NCBI GenBank assembly: GCA_032358255.1
Contig: JAULBX010025897.1
Location: 1 to 54,639 of the forward strand
Direction of reading: 5' to 3'
Length of the DNA stretch: 54,639 nucleotides
Source of the DNA: Heterotrichella gracilis
Taxonomy: Eukaryota > Sar > Xanthophyceae > Tribonematales > Xanthonemataceae
The number at the start of each line of letters is the position of its first letter. The stretch's first letter is position 1. The notes under the pieces were generated by a model. That model saw only the letters and a list, made by a program, of their open reading frames with translations, had not been told where the DNA came from and did no database searches. Shown one piece after another: positions 12,701 to 24,212 of the stretch. A program made the position numbers and the translations under genes.

Positions 12701-15700
12701 GCTGGGCGGGGAGCCGCGCCTGCTGCAGTTCTGCTACGAGACATACGACCTGCGTGCGGTGAGGAGGGTGTTTAGGGTTTTGAGCTAGGGTTTAGGGTTT
12801 AGTGAGCAGCGCCTGCTGCAGTTCTGCTACGAGTCGTACAACCTGCAAAGGCTCTCCGACCCCGCCACATCACACATACACACAGAATGCATACAGACAC
12901 GCACAGTACACACACTCTGCAGTACACTGCACATCTGTCTGTCTCCACCCCCTCGAGCGCCAACTGAACGCCCGTCCATGCCATAATCTGATCTTCTCAT
13001 CCACATTGGCCCTCAGCATTTGCTCACATTTGCCCCTCCCAGGAGTGCCAGCTGAACGCCGTCCACGACATGATCCAGTGCTTCTCATCCAGCTGCGCAT
13101 ACGGCATGCGCACGTGCGGGGAGCTGGCAGAGGAGGATCCCGTGGTGGCGGTGGCGGCGCTGTTTGCACACAAGGCGCAGAGTGAGTTGGGGGGTGGGCA
13201 GGGATGTGTGGGGGTTTTAACAGTGGGGGTAGCGGCGCTGTTTGCACACAAGGAGCAGAGGGAGGGATGGCGTGTACTGGGGTGGGGTGTATGTGGGTGG
13301 AATCTGGGTTGGGTGGGAGGCTATTCTGCATACACCCAGATCCACCACATCACACGATGTGCACCTCTGCGGCAGTCCACTCGCGCACTTAATCCACCCA
13401 CACATCAACCCTTCCACGCACCCACAGGCAAGGACTGGGCTGTGGATGTTGAGTACACCAACGCGTCTGCCGACGCGCTTGCCGCCTACACGGCCACGCT
13501 GGCAATAGACTGCATGCTGGCGGTGGCGGCGTCGGTGGAAACCCTAACCAACGCGGCGCTAGGGTTGGGCGAACGGCCGGGGTCCCAGCCCACAACGCCG
13601 CGCTTGGCAAAAGGTACGTGCCGCCCAAATATCGCCCTTAAGGGTTTAGGGTTTAGGGACCCCAGGCCATCGTGCAGCGGGCCGCCAAAGCGCTGTGATA
13701 AGCATTTGTGCACCAGTAGGGTAAGGATTAAAAGTCTGGGGTCCACGGTTTAGGGTTTCCCTGTTCACACCGCGTGGTTTAGGGGTCTCAGGTGGGGTTT
13801 GTGTACCACCTTACCCCACACCACCGCCACTGCCCTTGGCCAACAACACACCACCATTACCACCCACTGCACACGCATTACCCCCCACTCCTTACCTCCC
13901 ACTCTGCAGGCCGGTTATCCTCCGACCACGTGAGCCTGGCTACCTGTGTGTCCCTAACGCGTGTGGCCTGGCCCCCGCTGCTGACCACCCTGGGTCAGCT
14001 GCTGGGCGCCACATCCAATGAGGCGCTGGTGGGGCCGCTGCTCAAGGTGGGTGGATGGGTAATGTGTGTTTAGGGTTTATGGTTTAAATTTTGTGTTATT
14101 GAGTAGATGAACTCGGGGCCGCTGCTCAAGGTGGGTAGCTGGGTGGGTGGGTAATGTGTTGATTGTATACATGAATTGCAGCCAGATCTGGTGTACTACT
14201 GGAACGCATGTAAGTATACATACAAGAAAGTCTGCAGGTCTACGAGCGCATGATCAGAGCTTTGTTTTTTCAAGGTTCGATTTTTGTTTTTCCACTGCCA
14301 GAAGGCTGTCAATGGCAGCAAAGTTTGTTTTCCCGGCAATTTTGGTACTCCATCAAATAACAATGGCAAATGCTGCAGGCCAGAGGAGCCTTTATCAACA
14401 ATACATTGTATATAAATGCTGCAGGCGTACGAGCAGATTGCCTGCTCCTCTGGCCTGTTGGGCCTGGAGGAGCCTCGAGACGCTTTCATCCAAGGGCTGT
14501 GCCACATGATGTGGGCAAGCGGGGAGGGGGGAGGGGACCAGGAGGGGGGGAGGGGGGAGGCGGGTGCGGGGCCGGAGCCAAGTGGGTCAGGTGGGAAGTG
14601 AGGGATGGGGGGGGTCGGAAAATGGCTAGGATGTCTTCCATCCCTTGCATATTGGGTGGTAATAGAGGCTTGCATACGCCCAGGTTTGCTACATACCTGC
14701 CCTACACGCTTCCCTCCATACGCCACCTGCGATACCAGAAACCACATCCAAGGTGGTATCCTGTCCCACGCCTGCACCCACCCTCCGCACCCCACTCATT
14801 ACCCCACCCAATACCCACCACCCACCACCCACCACCACCCCCTCACCACCCACCCGCAGGCTACGAGCAACTCTCCGACTCCCCCACCGCCCACGCCCCC
14901 GACCCCCCACCCATCCCACACGACACCGAGAGCCTGGTCCTGGCCCCCAAGAACACAGCGGCCATGCGCAGCCTGTTTGCAATAGCAGCGCGCCTGCGGG
15001 ATGCGCTGGGGACCGGCTGGGGGTTGGTGCTGGATGCCGTGAATGTGGTAGACCGGCTGCTGCACTCGCCGAGGGTGGCGTCCATGGTGCGGAGGGTTGG
15101 GTTTAGGGTTTAAGGCTTTGAGGGTTTGGGAATGCCGTGAATGTGGTGGATTGGCTGCTGCACTCGCCAAGGGTGGCATCCATGGTGTGAGGGGTGGTTG
15201 GTGTGAGTAGTGGGGTTTTTGCATCTGAGGGTTTAGGGATGCACTGGGATCTGGCTGGGGTCTGGTGCTGGATGCTGTGAATGTTGTGGATTAGTTTAGG
15301 ATTGGTCTAAGGTATGAGAGTTTTAGGGTTTGGGGATGCCGTGAATGTGGTGGACCGGCTGCTGCACTCACCAAGGGTGGCGTCCATGGTGCGGGGAGCA
15401 GGGGGTGGAAGCATGTAATGGAAATATCCTAATCAATACCAAGCTTGGCAGAATCCTAACCACAACTATGCTGGGGCATGACCCAAGCCAGCTCCCTTGC
15501 CCTCCCAACCTCCAGCCTGAAACCCTAATAGGCTTCAAACACAAACCTTAAAACACTAAACTATAAATGCAGGACGTGCTCCAGAGCGGCGACATGACCC
15601 AGGCCAGCTCGCTAGCCCTCCTGGCCGCCAGCCTTGACCACCTGTTCCAGGCCACGGCGGGCATGGAGGGGCCCACGGTGGTGACGGTCATGGCACTGCT

Positions 15701-18700
15701 GAGGGATGTGTCAAACAAGTCGCTGGCGGCGGGGGGGGCGGGGCCGGGACAACCCAGGTGGGGAATACATGCATTGGGTTGCCCATTGGGCAATGCAACA
15801 TTTTTAGAGTACACCGCAGCCACGCTCATTCTACTCATCCCGCAACCCATCATCCACCCAACTCCCATCCCACTCCTAGATTTTTAACCTCCTCTCCTCA
15901 CCTCGCATGTGCTCCGCCCCATTCCACATCCTGGTGCCCCCCACACCCCTAACACCCACCACCACCACCACCACCACCACCACCACCCGCAGGCTGTTTG
16001 CCCTCACCCGCATGAGCGAGACCGCGCTGCACAACGCGCACCGCATCGACCTGCTGTGGCCCGAGTTCCACTCCCACATAGTGGAGCTGGCGCATGCACC
16101 CGCACCTGGGGTCAGGGCTGCTGCGCTGGACTGCCTGGGGAAGGTGGTCACTGGTACCATGCACAGCGTGGTGGCCACGGGGGGTGCGGAAGGTGGGTGG
16201 AGGGGTGGAGGGTGATGGGCATTGCTGGGCATGTGGTTGGGTGGGGTAATGGGTGGTGCGGGTGTGTGGGTGGATTTGTATAAAGGGGTTTCGGGTGTCA
16301 ACTTGCAGCGCATGTATACTTGCTTCCTTTATCAAAATTACGGCATCCTTGCATTCCTGGTGCAGCCTGCCCTATCCTGTCGCTGTCCTCCCAACCACCA
16401 CCACCACCACCCCTCCGACCCGCAGGCTCTCTCCCCCTGACCCCCTCCCCCTCCGACCCCCTTGACATGGAGAGTGTGATGCTCATCAGCCTGGAGACGC
16501 TGTACAAGGCGCAGGGGGAGGTGGACGTGCGGCTGGCGGTGCTGCGCATTGTGCTGTCGGTGCTACAACGGCATGGTGAGGGCTTGGACTAGGCATTGAA
16601 GATGCTGCGCAGTGTGCTGTCGGTGCTGCAGCAAGATGGTGAAGGTTGTAGGGTTTAGGTGTTAGCATTGGAGCTGTGGTCCCCATGCTGTGGTCCCCAC
16701 GTGTGGCGAAACGGGCACCATTTGCCTTGCCTGCTGCTCAGCATGTCCCCTCACCCACACACCACTCACCTCACCCGCAGGCGAGAGCCTGTCTGTGGGC
16801 TGGGCCCCCGTGCTGCGCATGCTGGCGGTGGTGCCCATATGCGGGGAGGCGGGCACCATCGGCCTGGCCTTCCAGAGCGTGCAGCTGCTGTTTGGGGACT
16901 ACGTGGCCAGTCTGAGCGCGGGGCACACCATAAAGTGCCTGGAGATTGCGGCGCTGTACGCGTCGCAGCCGGTGGGTGTGGGTGGGAGGGGTGGCTTTGT
17001 TGCAGGCGGTGGTGATGTGGGGAGGCGCTGTGTGCATGTGTGCGATGCTGTATGGCAACTCCATGGCAAGGATCAACATGGTCTCTCCATGAAGTGCCCT
17101 GCCAAAAGGTAGCTCTCAGGACGCTCATGCAGGCTCCTGCCCCCCATTCTCACCCCATGCTCCTCTTTCTTCCCCACAGGCGGACCTGAATGTGAGCCTG
17201 ACCGCCATCAACCTGCTTTGGAACGCAGCCGATGTGCTGTGCAGAGCATGGGCAAAGGAGGTGGCGCCGGCTGGCGGCGGTGTGGGGGGTGGAGGGGGGG
17301 GTGGCGGTGGCGCAGGGGGTGCGCGACAGCTTGCCGGTGAACAGGAGGAGCTGCTCAAGATACTGCTGTACCACCTGCAGGTGCGGGCCAAGGGGGATGG
17401 TGGATGGAGGATTGGGGGGCATGGCAATGAGTGTCTTCAGGGGTGGCTGTAGCATTGGCATGTTGGTCGCAGCATGTGAGAAGTAGAAGCCCGATCCTGT
17501 GTGACGCCAACGGTGTGTACTGATAGCTAGCTAGCTAACTCAGTGCCTACCTCACAGCCACAGCCCTGAAACGTCAACGTAACGCTGGTCAGTGCACTTG
17601 AATCTCCCCGCGAAAGCACCCACTTCATCCGCCATGACTCACTTGCAGGGCCTGTGCACGGACCAGCGGCCCGAGGTGCGCAACAGCAGCGTCCGCACCC
17701 TGTTTGCGGTGGTGGCCAGCCAGGGCAGCCGCCTGAGTGAGGCCATGTGGCGGCAGGCGCTGCGGGACATGTGCTTCCCGCTGCTGCAGTCGGTGCACCA
17801 CATGTCGGTCACGTCAAGCAGGGAGGAGGTGGGTGGGGTGGTGGTGGTGGTGGTGGTGGTGGTGGTGGTGGACATGGTGGACATGGTGCAAGAAGGGATG
17901 GGGAGAATAAAGTATAGTCGTTAAAAAAGCAATGTAAGTATGTAATGTAAGTATTAAACCTGCGCAACCCTGCAGCTGCAGCTGCCCGATAAAGGTTGTT
18001 GGTAAGCGGCGAGCTGGTCGAGATGCGCATGCACCACTTGCAAAAAAACTGCATCCCCCTATGAAACCCCTGGAAATACCCTTCACCAGCCAGTAAAAAC
18101 CCTAACAAAAAAATCCTAACTCCCTCCCGCAGCTGTCCGGTGAAACCCTAGGCAAGCAGAAGGGCAAGCTCGTCAAGATGCTCATGCACCACTCGCGCAA
18201 CTCGGAGCAGAAGCAGTGGGACGAAACCCTAGTGCTGGCCCTAGGGGGCTGCGCCAAAGTGCTGCGCCCGCACCTTGCAAGGGTGGCGCACATGGTGGAA
18301 GAGGACGGGAGCTGGGAGGAGCTGATGCTGGTGGCTGAGTCGTGTATGGCGGGGGGGAGGAAGGAGACGGCGCTGGCTGCGATCAACGTGCTCGCCATGA
18401 CGCTGCAGGTGGGGTGGCGGGTGGGTGGTGGGAGGAGGCAATTACAGGGAGTGGAGGGTGGTTGTGGTTTTAGGCTGCAGGGTTTGTGGTAGCATATGCG
18501 ACCCTGCCGCTACAAGCACACATGTTTCCCTTGCACACCCTCATCCTGCATGAACCCCAGCAGCTCTGTTATATATGCCCACCTCCCACTCGCAGGCGCA
18601 TGGCCTGTCCCCCTGCATGAGCCAACCCATGTGGAAGCGCGCACTAAAGGCGCTGGACGTGGGTGTGGTCACTGCAACGTCACCCGCATGCCGAATACCT

Positions 18701-21700
18701 TTGCCTGCGCGGCTAGAGCTGGTGGCAGGTATGCGATGGGGGTAGAGGGGTTGCTGGGTCATCAATCCCTAGGGTTTTGCCTAGAGTGCCTGGCACCCGC
18801 TTCCAACCCTGCGGGTCAAAATCATCGTATTCCATGCAAAATCAGCATATTTCCATGACATTTGCACCCGTGTCTCTGCATCTCCTGTCCAGTTCTATCT
18901 GCTTTGCATTCTGTGTCACCTCCACCCCTTGTTGCCTGCAGGACCCTGATCCTTAACCCTTCCTGAACCCTAAACCCCCGCCCCCAGGCATCTCCACCAT
19001 CTACTCCGCCCTGTGCTGGTCCCTTATCCGTGACCATACACCCTTAACCCTTAGTTTAGTTGAGTGGAGTTTATTCTGACCCTAATCCCCACCCCCGCAC
19101 CCAGGCATCTCCACCATCTACTCTCTAACCCTAAACCCTTCCCGACCCTAAGCCCCACCCCCATCCCCGCTCCCAGGCATCTCCACCATCTACTCCGCCC
19201 TGCGCACGCGCTACGATGAGCACGACTTCCTGCAGCTGCTGTCCTGGCTGGACAGGTTTGTAAAGTACCCATCGACAGAGGAGGATGCGCAGATGCTGGT
19301 CGGTGAGTGCAGCGCCATCAACCCTTGATTCCCTGAAAATTTTGAAATTCCAACAATCATTGGTAGACAAATACCTGTCAACGGAGGAGGATGCGCAGAT
19401 GCTGGTTGGTGAGTGCATAGCCATCCTTCGTTGCTCTCAGAAATATGAGATGAAGATCTACGTTGCCTGCCCTTGCTCTCCATTATGGCACACACAAAGG
19501 CAGAAAAAGTACAACTGACATGAAATACTTTCTCTGCCCCAACCCCCTCACACACGAAACCACAAATACCCTACAGGGTCTCACTCCCCTGCCGCTGCCC
19601 TTATCCTGCTACCCCCTTGAACCACCCCACCCCCCCCACCCCCCTTGCAGGCTCGCTCCCCCAGGTCCAGAAGGCCGCCCTTGCCCTGCTGTCCACCCTC
19701 CCCCCCATCCCCACCCCCGACCTGTGGCCCGAGGTGCTGGAGGTGCTGCTGGGGCTGCTGCGACCAGACCACCTGGAAGCGGCGGTGGGGGGCGGGGCGC
19801 ACTCGCACCATAAGGCGGCGCTGTCGGCGCGGGCGATGGAGCAGGTGGGTGGTGGTGGTGGTGGTGGTGGTGGTGTGGGGTGGGGTGGGGGGTTGAGCGG
19901 TTGCTTTGCACAGCTGCGACACACGATTTGGGGTTAGGGTCGGAGGGTTGGTTTGCCCCACAGTCTGCTGGGGTTAGGACGCCTCATTTTCACAGTCCTG
20001 GCGCTGGTGACCTGCAGCGGATTGAGCTGCTGGTAATGATTGTCTAGGACCAAACTATAAGATACACCCTAGATTGAAGAGCTTGCGCATTGTAACTGTT
20101 CCGCTGCTTCCCCAGGTTGTTGAGCTCGTGGTCATCTTCTACAAGGACCACGTGGAGCCGGAGGTGCAAGCTGCTACCCTAGCGCATGTGGTGGCAAGCC
20201 TGGCAAGGTGGGTGAACCCTAAACCCCTTGTACCGTAAATCCTAACAGTCGCCACCCATGTGGTTACTAGCCTGGCATGCACACCATGGTTGAGGTAACC
20301 CTAAATTTACCTCCTAAACAGATGGCCAATGTAATAGTGAGCCTGGCATGCATACGCAGCGCATCATGCGGTGCAACGGTGCATGCAGTATGCCAGTTCG
20401 CCTGATGGCGATTCAAGTGTTCAATTAGCATTGAGCACTGCCATTCAGTGCAATTTTGTGAGCCTTGACACCCAGCATGGAGACTTTTAAAATATTTGCA
20501 GCCAATTCCCTCTTTTTGTGGAAGGCAGAATGCTTGTGCACAGAAAATGTAATTGGTTTACCAAGACTATCTTAGTTCAGGGGGGTAGGGTCGATGGAGC
20601 TATAACAAGGGGAAATTCGGTGGGGGGCTCGCTACCCAGCAAGGGTGCCCGAGTCGGTCCAAGGGGGGAGACTTAAGATCTCCTGTCTTTAGACACGAGG
20701 GTTCGAACCCTCTCCTTGCGTGTCGCAGTGCTGGGGGCATGTTTTGAACCGTTGCATGGTGCCACTATTGGTATCGGCAAGGGACAGGCAACCAATTCTG
20801 ACCAATATACGCGCCACGGTTTCCCTGTCGACTTCAGCATGAATGGGTCCAAGGCTTGTGCCACAAGAGTCACAAATGATGTCATTCAGGGGTCGTCACC
20901 TGCATGGGCCATGCAGCATGGCCTCGTTTGGGTGCTGTTCGTGTGTGCACCAGCAAGACTGAATCGACCGGTTTCGACCTGTTGTTCGAAGCCGATACAC
21001 TGCAGTACATGTACTGCCTGCAAGTGAGCAGGCCAAGGATTCACGTGTACCTGGCACAGGTCCGTGTGCGCACGGGTAAACGTAATCTCGAGTCGATTGT
21101 TCCGGGCGTGGACACGTGTGCGTGCTTGCTTGCCCTTCTTGAAGGGTGCTTCAATACAAGTGCATGCATTGAGCTCGTGCATGCTTCGAGCCACATGTGG
21201 GACAGGCAGTAGGGGCTTCTAAACCTGGAGCACCCCATGGTGCCCTCTAAATGTACTAGTAATTGCAGTTGTGACTGTCCCTGGATCATGCCAAGGGCAA
21301 GCATTGCAACTTTAATGTGCAAGGCAAGCCCAGGGCTTGCGATGCATGCTCAAGACTCAGAGGTGCACACCTCTGCTGCACAGCCATTGGCACAGCCACA
21401 CCCACACACGCGCGCATATGGCATTACACACCACGCATGCGCATGCATGCGCCATATACAGCCAACAGGCATCATGTGCCTGGGTATCGGCAGACCTACA
21501 AAACCCCAACCAAACCTTAAACCCTAACCAAAACCCTATTACCGCCGGTGGATGGCCCAGCGCTACACCCTCCCCTCCACCAACCTGTGCCTTGTACATC
21601 GTCAGACCCTAGAAATCTCCAACCAGTACTCTAAACCCTAACCAAACCCCTTTCCCCCCGCAGATGTATGGCCACGCGCTACACCCTCCCCTCCATCAAC

Positions 21701-23202
21701 CTGTGGCGATGTGCGGGGGCCGCATTTGCAGTGGTGGTCAACAATGGCGTGCCCCCCTTCACCCACTCAGATTTCGCCAAATCCTCGGAATTTGAGCCGG
21801 AGCGCACCTGGGGATACCTATTAGAAGCCTACGAGACCTTCCTGCTGGCTGCGCATATGGGCGAGGAGGGGGCGGGGGCCAATGGGGGGGAGGGGACGCA
21901 GGCAGCGGCACCGGTGGTGGTGTCGGAGTACGATCAGGAGGTGCGAGGGGGTGTGTCTGGTCTGGTGCCCAGAACCCTAAAGCGCCCACCCATGCGCAGG
22001 GTTGGGAGGTGCCTAGAGTTTTTATAGCTGCATGCATCAGGGGGACGGCACTCACCCGCATCCACCATCCCTTTGACACCCACCCCACCCCCCATACCTG
22101 CACAAAATCCACAAGCATCACCACACTTTCCCCTTTCACACACACACACACACCACATTGATTGACTGCCATCCCGCAGGTGGACCCCGCAGCGCAAGCC
22201 GGCGCCGACGCCGAAACTGAGGCGGCGGTCCTCGACTCCCTCACAGACACCGTCCTCACATGCTGCGCCCACATGTCCCCCGAGCTGCGCCGATCATTCA
22301 TCGGCGTGGTCGATCGGGGCGTGGTGCGCCCCGACCGGTGCAACGCCCCGCTCCGCCCGGCGCCCGCCACCTTCTCCCATGTGTGCCTGCGCAAGCTGTT
22401 TGTGCTGGTCAGCAGGGCAAACGCGGAGGGTGTGGCGGTGGGGGGTGGGGGTGGTACAGCCGGTGGGGGGTCGTGCCTACTGGCTGTGGCTGCGGCTGCG
22501 CTCCCCATGCTGCTGGCGCGGTGCGACGGCATGCTGCGGGCGTATGTGGCGAAGGATGCGGCGTGCGGCGGGGGGGAGGAGGTGGATGTGGCGTTCCCGC
22601 GGACGGATGAGGTGCTGTGTGCGTTGGAGATCCTTGCGAGCCTGACGGTGGCGCCAGCGGTGGTGGATGCGGATGCCGGGGGGGGTGGGCGGCTGCACGC
22701 GCTGCTGCAGGTGGGGGTGGAGGGGTGGAGGGGGAAGGTGGCGGTTTGGGTGGCGGTGGTCCCTTCTTAGACTCCCTTGCGTCACACACCTATGCATCCT
22801 CATTGGGGCGTCACACAACATGCTGGACCCTGATCCGTGCATCCTTGCACAGGGGGCATCACACATTTTTGTTTTGCGGTGGGTACCATTAGTCAAGCAG
22901 GTGATGATAATGAACCAAAATAATGAGTACTGGGGATGCAATTACCACACCGATGGCCACCCTCTCCCTTCCCCTGACCCTTCCCCTGACCCAAATACTA
23001 ACCTTAACCTGTTCCCCTACTTTTGCAGTTGGCGCGCACCCCCGGCGCCTACCCGCCCCCCGACCGGCGCCACCTGCTGCTGCTGTACGGCGCGCTGGTG
23101 GGGTGCGTGACTGCCAGCCAGGCGCGGGTGCGGGAGGTGGTGCGGCACCTGCTGGAGCTGCTGGGGGGGCAGGTGGGGCTGGTGCCAGGGGGGGTGCAAT
23201 AG
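9777..23202 (+). CDS. MON2: MON2 homologue, trans-Golgi/endosomal trafficking regulator
   Basis: Large HEAT-like protein related to the DCB-HUS regions of Sec7 Arf-GEFs but without a Sec7 domain. In yeast, animals and plants it acts at the trans-Golgi network with Dopey and a flippase. Exons: 9777-9983, 10221-10364, 10647-10736, 10986-11084, 11491-11623, 11879-12006, 12232-12409, 12643-12758, 13043-13181, 13428-13613, 13910-14046, 14425-14590, 14860-15086, 15573-15757, 15993-16192, 16426-16575, 16781-16971, 17180-17380, 17649-17828, 18133-18408, 18596-18728, 19177-19302, 19651-19844, 20116-20207, 21664-21940, 22180-22710, 23029-23202. All 26 junctions keep phase, giving about 1619 aa, near the usual 1640-1720. 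Diagnostic blocks are the N-terminal DCB-type helices, VSNTAAATVRQ, the RMCMATRYTLPSI-like block near the C-terminal third (here RCMATRYTLPSINLW), and LDLLGFVLSNYAEVF. Gly-rich loops (near 14520, 17275, 22440) are lineage-specific inserts. Exon 12's end inside a Gly/Glu-rich stretch is the least certain. Confidence 0.94.
12806..12846 (+). repeat. Copy of MON2 exon 8 end
   Basis: GCGCCTGCTGCAGTTCTGCT matches 12716-12735 exactly, and the rest is slightly diverged. Three TTTAGGG-like motifs (12770-12800) lie between exon and copy. Confidence 0.85.
13222..13260 (+). repeat. Copy of MON2 exon 9 end
   Basis: The block GCGGCGCTGTTTGCACACAA is repeated from the exon end (13141-13187), with one changed base before the former donor. 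It lies about 40 bases into the intron. Confidence 0.85.
14115..14140 (+). repeat. Copy of MON2 exon 11 end with donor
   Basis: GGGGCCGCTGCTCAAGGTGG is repeated exactly from the true exon/donor junction at about 14032-14051. A GTTTAGGGTTTATGG stretch lies between the copies. The copied donor (AAG then GTGGGT) looks as strong as the original. Confidence 0.85.
15131..15396 (+). repeat. Three copies of MON2 exon 13 end
   Basis: Copies at 15131-15189, 15238-15293 and 15334-15396 follow the true exon end (15027-15086 and beyond). The last copy differs from the exon at about 3 of 60 bases and keeps the ATG/GTGCGG donor. The middle one is shifted toward the 5' part of the exon. TTTAGGG or TTTTAGGG precedes each copy. 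The farthest copy being the most exact argues against simple age ordering by distance. Confidence 0.88.
15956..15990 (+). repeat. (CCA)n microsatellite in a MON2 intron
   Basis: About ten CCA triplets lie immediately before the acceptor of exon 15, replacing a normal polypyrimidine tract with CA-rich repeats. Confidence 0.9.
16600..16643 (+). repeat. Copy of MON2 exon 16 end with donor
   Basis: GTGCTGTCGGTGCT is shared with 16550-16563, and the following bases to the GGTGA donor are similar. A GTAGGGTTTAGG motif follows the copy. Confidence 0.8.
17838..17869 (+). repeat. (GGT)n microsatellite just after a MON2 donor
   Basis: About ten GGT/TGG triplets start a few bases after the exon 19 donor. 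A similar GGT tract follows exon 23 (about 19850-19873). Confidence 0.9.
18979..19123 (+). repeat. Two copies of MON2 exon 22 acceptor and start
   Basis: The acceptor and exon head CCAGGCATCTCCACCATCTA occurs at about 18984 and 19101, and again at the exon actually used (19174). Each is preceded by CCCTAA-type and C-rich sequence. The third was chosen because only it continues into an open, MON2-like exon. Confidence 0.88.
19362..19422 (+). repeat. Copy of MON2 exon 22 end with donor
   Basis: GAGGAGGATGCGCAGATGCT is exact relative to 19277-19296, and the GTGAGTGC donor is also kept. With the two upstream head copies, this exon is flanked by copies of itself on both sides. Confidence 0.85.
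20639..20720 (+). tRNA. tRNA-Leu(UAA)-like gene nested in a MON2 intron
   Basis: This folds as a class II tRNA. The acceptor stem is GCAAGGG with TCCTTGC, followed by a G discriminator. The D arm is CCC/GGG. The anticodon stem GGAGA/TCTCC has loop CTTAAGA, so the anticodon is UAA. The long variable arm TGTC-TTTA-GACA is leucine-like. The T arm is GAGGG/CCCTC, with a B-box-like GGTTCGAACCC. A TTTT run at 20742-20745 could terminate RNA polymerase III. The T loop is TTCGAA, one base short of the usual seven: one C is missing. It may therefore be a pseudogene or carry a sequencing deletion. It sits on the same strand as MON2, in the roughly 1.46-kb intron between exons 24 and 25. Confidence 0.75.
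21541..21594 (+). repeat. Copy of MON2 exon 25 acceptor and start
   Basis: CGCTACACCCTCCCCTCCA is shared exactly with the true exon (21676 onward), with near-identical sequence before and after. CCCTAAACCCTAACC motifs lie on both sides. Confidence 0.85.
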
Positions 23203-24212
23203 CGGGGGGCTGCGGGGGGGAGGGAGGGGAGGGTGGGGCAGCGGTGCGGTGCGTTTGGAGAGAGGGGAGGGGCAGAGTGAAGAGGGCAATGAGGGGCTGG
23301 TGCAAGGAGAGCAGCAGCTACTGTGTGTGGGGAGGGGGGGGCGTCCTGGGAGAGAGTAAACTTAAAGTACGAGTATTCCACGGCATTTCTACCAGCAATT
23401 CCTACCATCATTTCTACAGGTCCAGCACTCAAAACTGTGCAGGTGGAGGTCAAACAGTGCTATCCCACGTTGTCCATACACTCCATCTGGCCTGGATCCG
23501 TCTAGCTCACTAGGCACTGCGGTGTGTGCGACCCACAGCCAGTTCTATAACCTGACTTTGTTGCTTTAAGAGTCCACAACACGCGCGTTGTCACACCTGA
23601 GGTTTAGGGTGTCCTAAACCCTAAACTCTAAACCCTAAACCCTAAACAGCCTCTCGCACGGTGTGCCTTCGAGGGCTCGTCCTCAGAGTGCTGCGCGCAG
23701 TTTGTGTGTTAGCGCATGACGCTAGGGGAAGCATGCACTTCCTTGGCCTTGCGACACAGACGACAGATGCATGCATGGCAGATGCATGCATGCACAAAAG
23801 AAAGCCATCCAGAGCACGCTGTGTCTAAGAGCGAAAGCGCTGCCGTTGCCATAGCCTTAATGTAAGGCAAGACCACTGACAGATGAAGTGCAGTTAGTCA
23901 AGCTTGACAGTATCATATCTGTAGCAGGCCGTTTATTGGTCCTCACCAATACCGTTGCAGCCACTCCCTAGAGGATATCCATATCGTGACTTCAGGGGTT
24001 TCAAACAAGTGAACAAGCCTCGTGCTACACATAGTCCTAAAGTCGCATGCGCTGTCCCAAAAGTGCATAGTAGCTTGGATTGGACTAACACCAAGGGGTA
24101 TGGTGTTAGTCCTATAGTTGTTGGCAGGGGTTGGGCATAGTTGCCACTTTGCACAAGTAGGCCAACACCACAGTGGCTAGAACACTAGTGGATTCTCCTA
24201 TTTTTATTGCAG
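23203..24212. other. MON2 3' region and spacer
   Basis: This contains the MON2 3' UTR. At 23606-23652 a TTTAGGG motif is followed directly by three CCCTAAA-type repeats, forming a small telomere-like inverted repeat. TGCATGCATGC-rich sequence occurs near 23768-23793. A TGTAA element at about 23860, the algal polyadenylation signal, could end MON2. No gene is recognisable. Confidence 0.5.
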
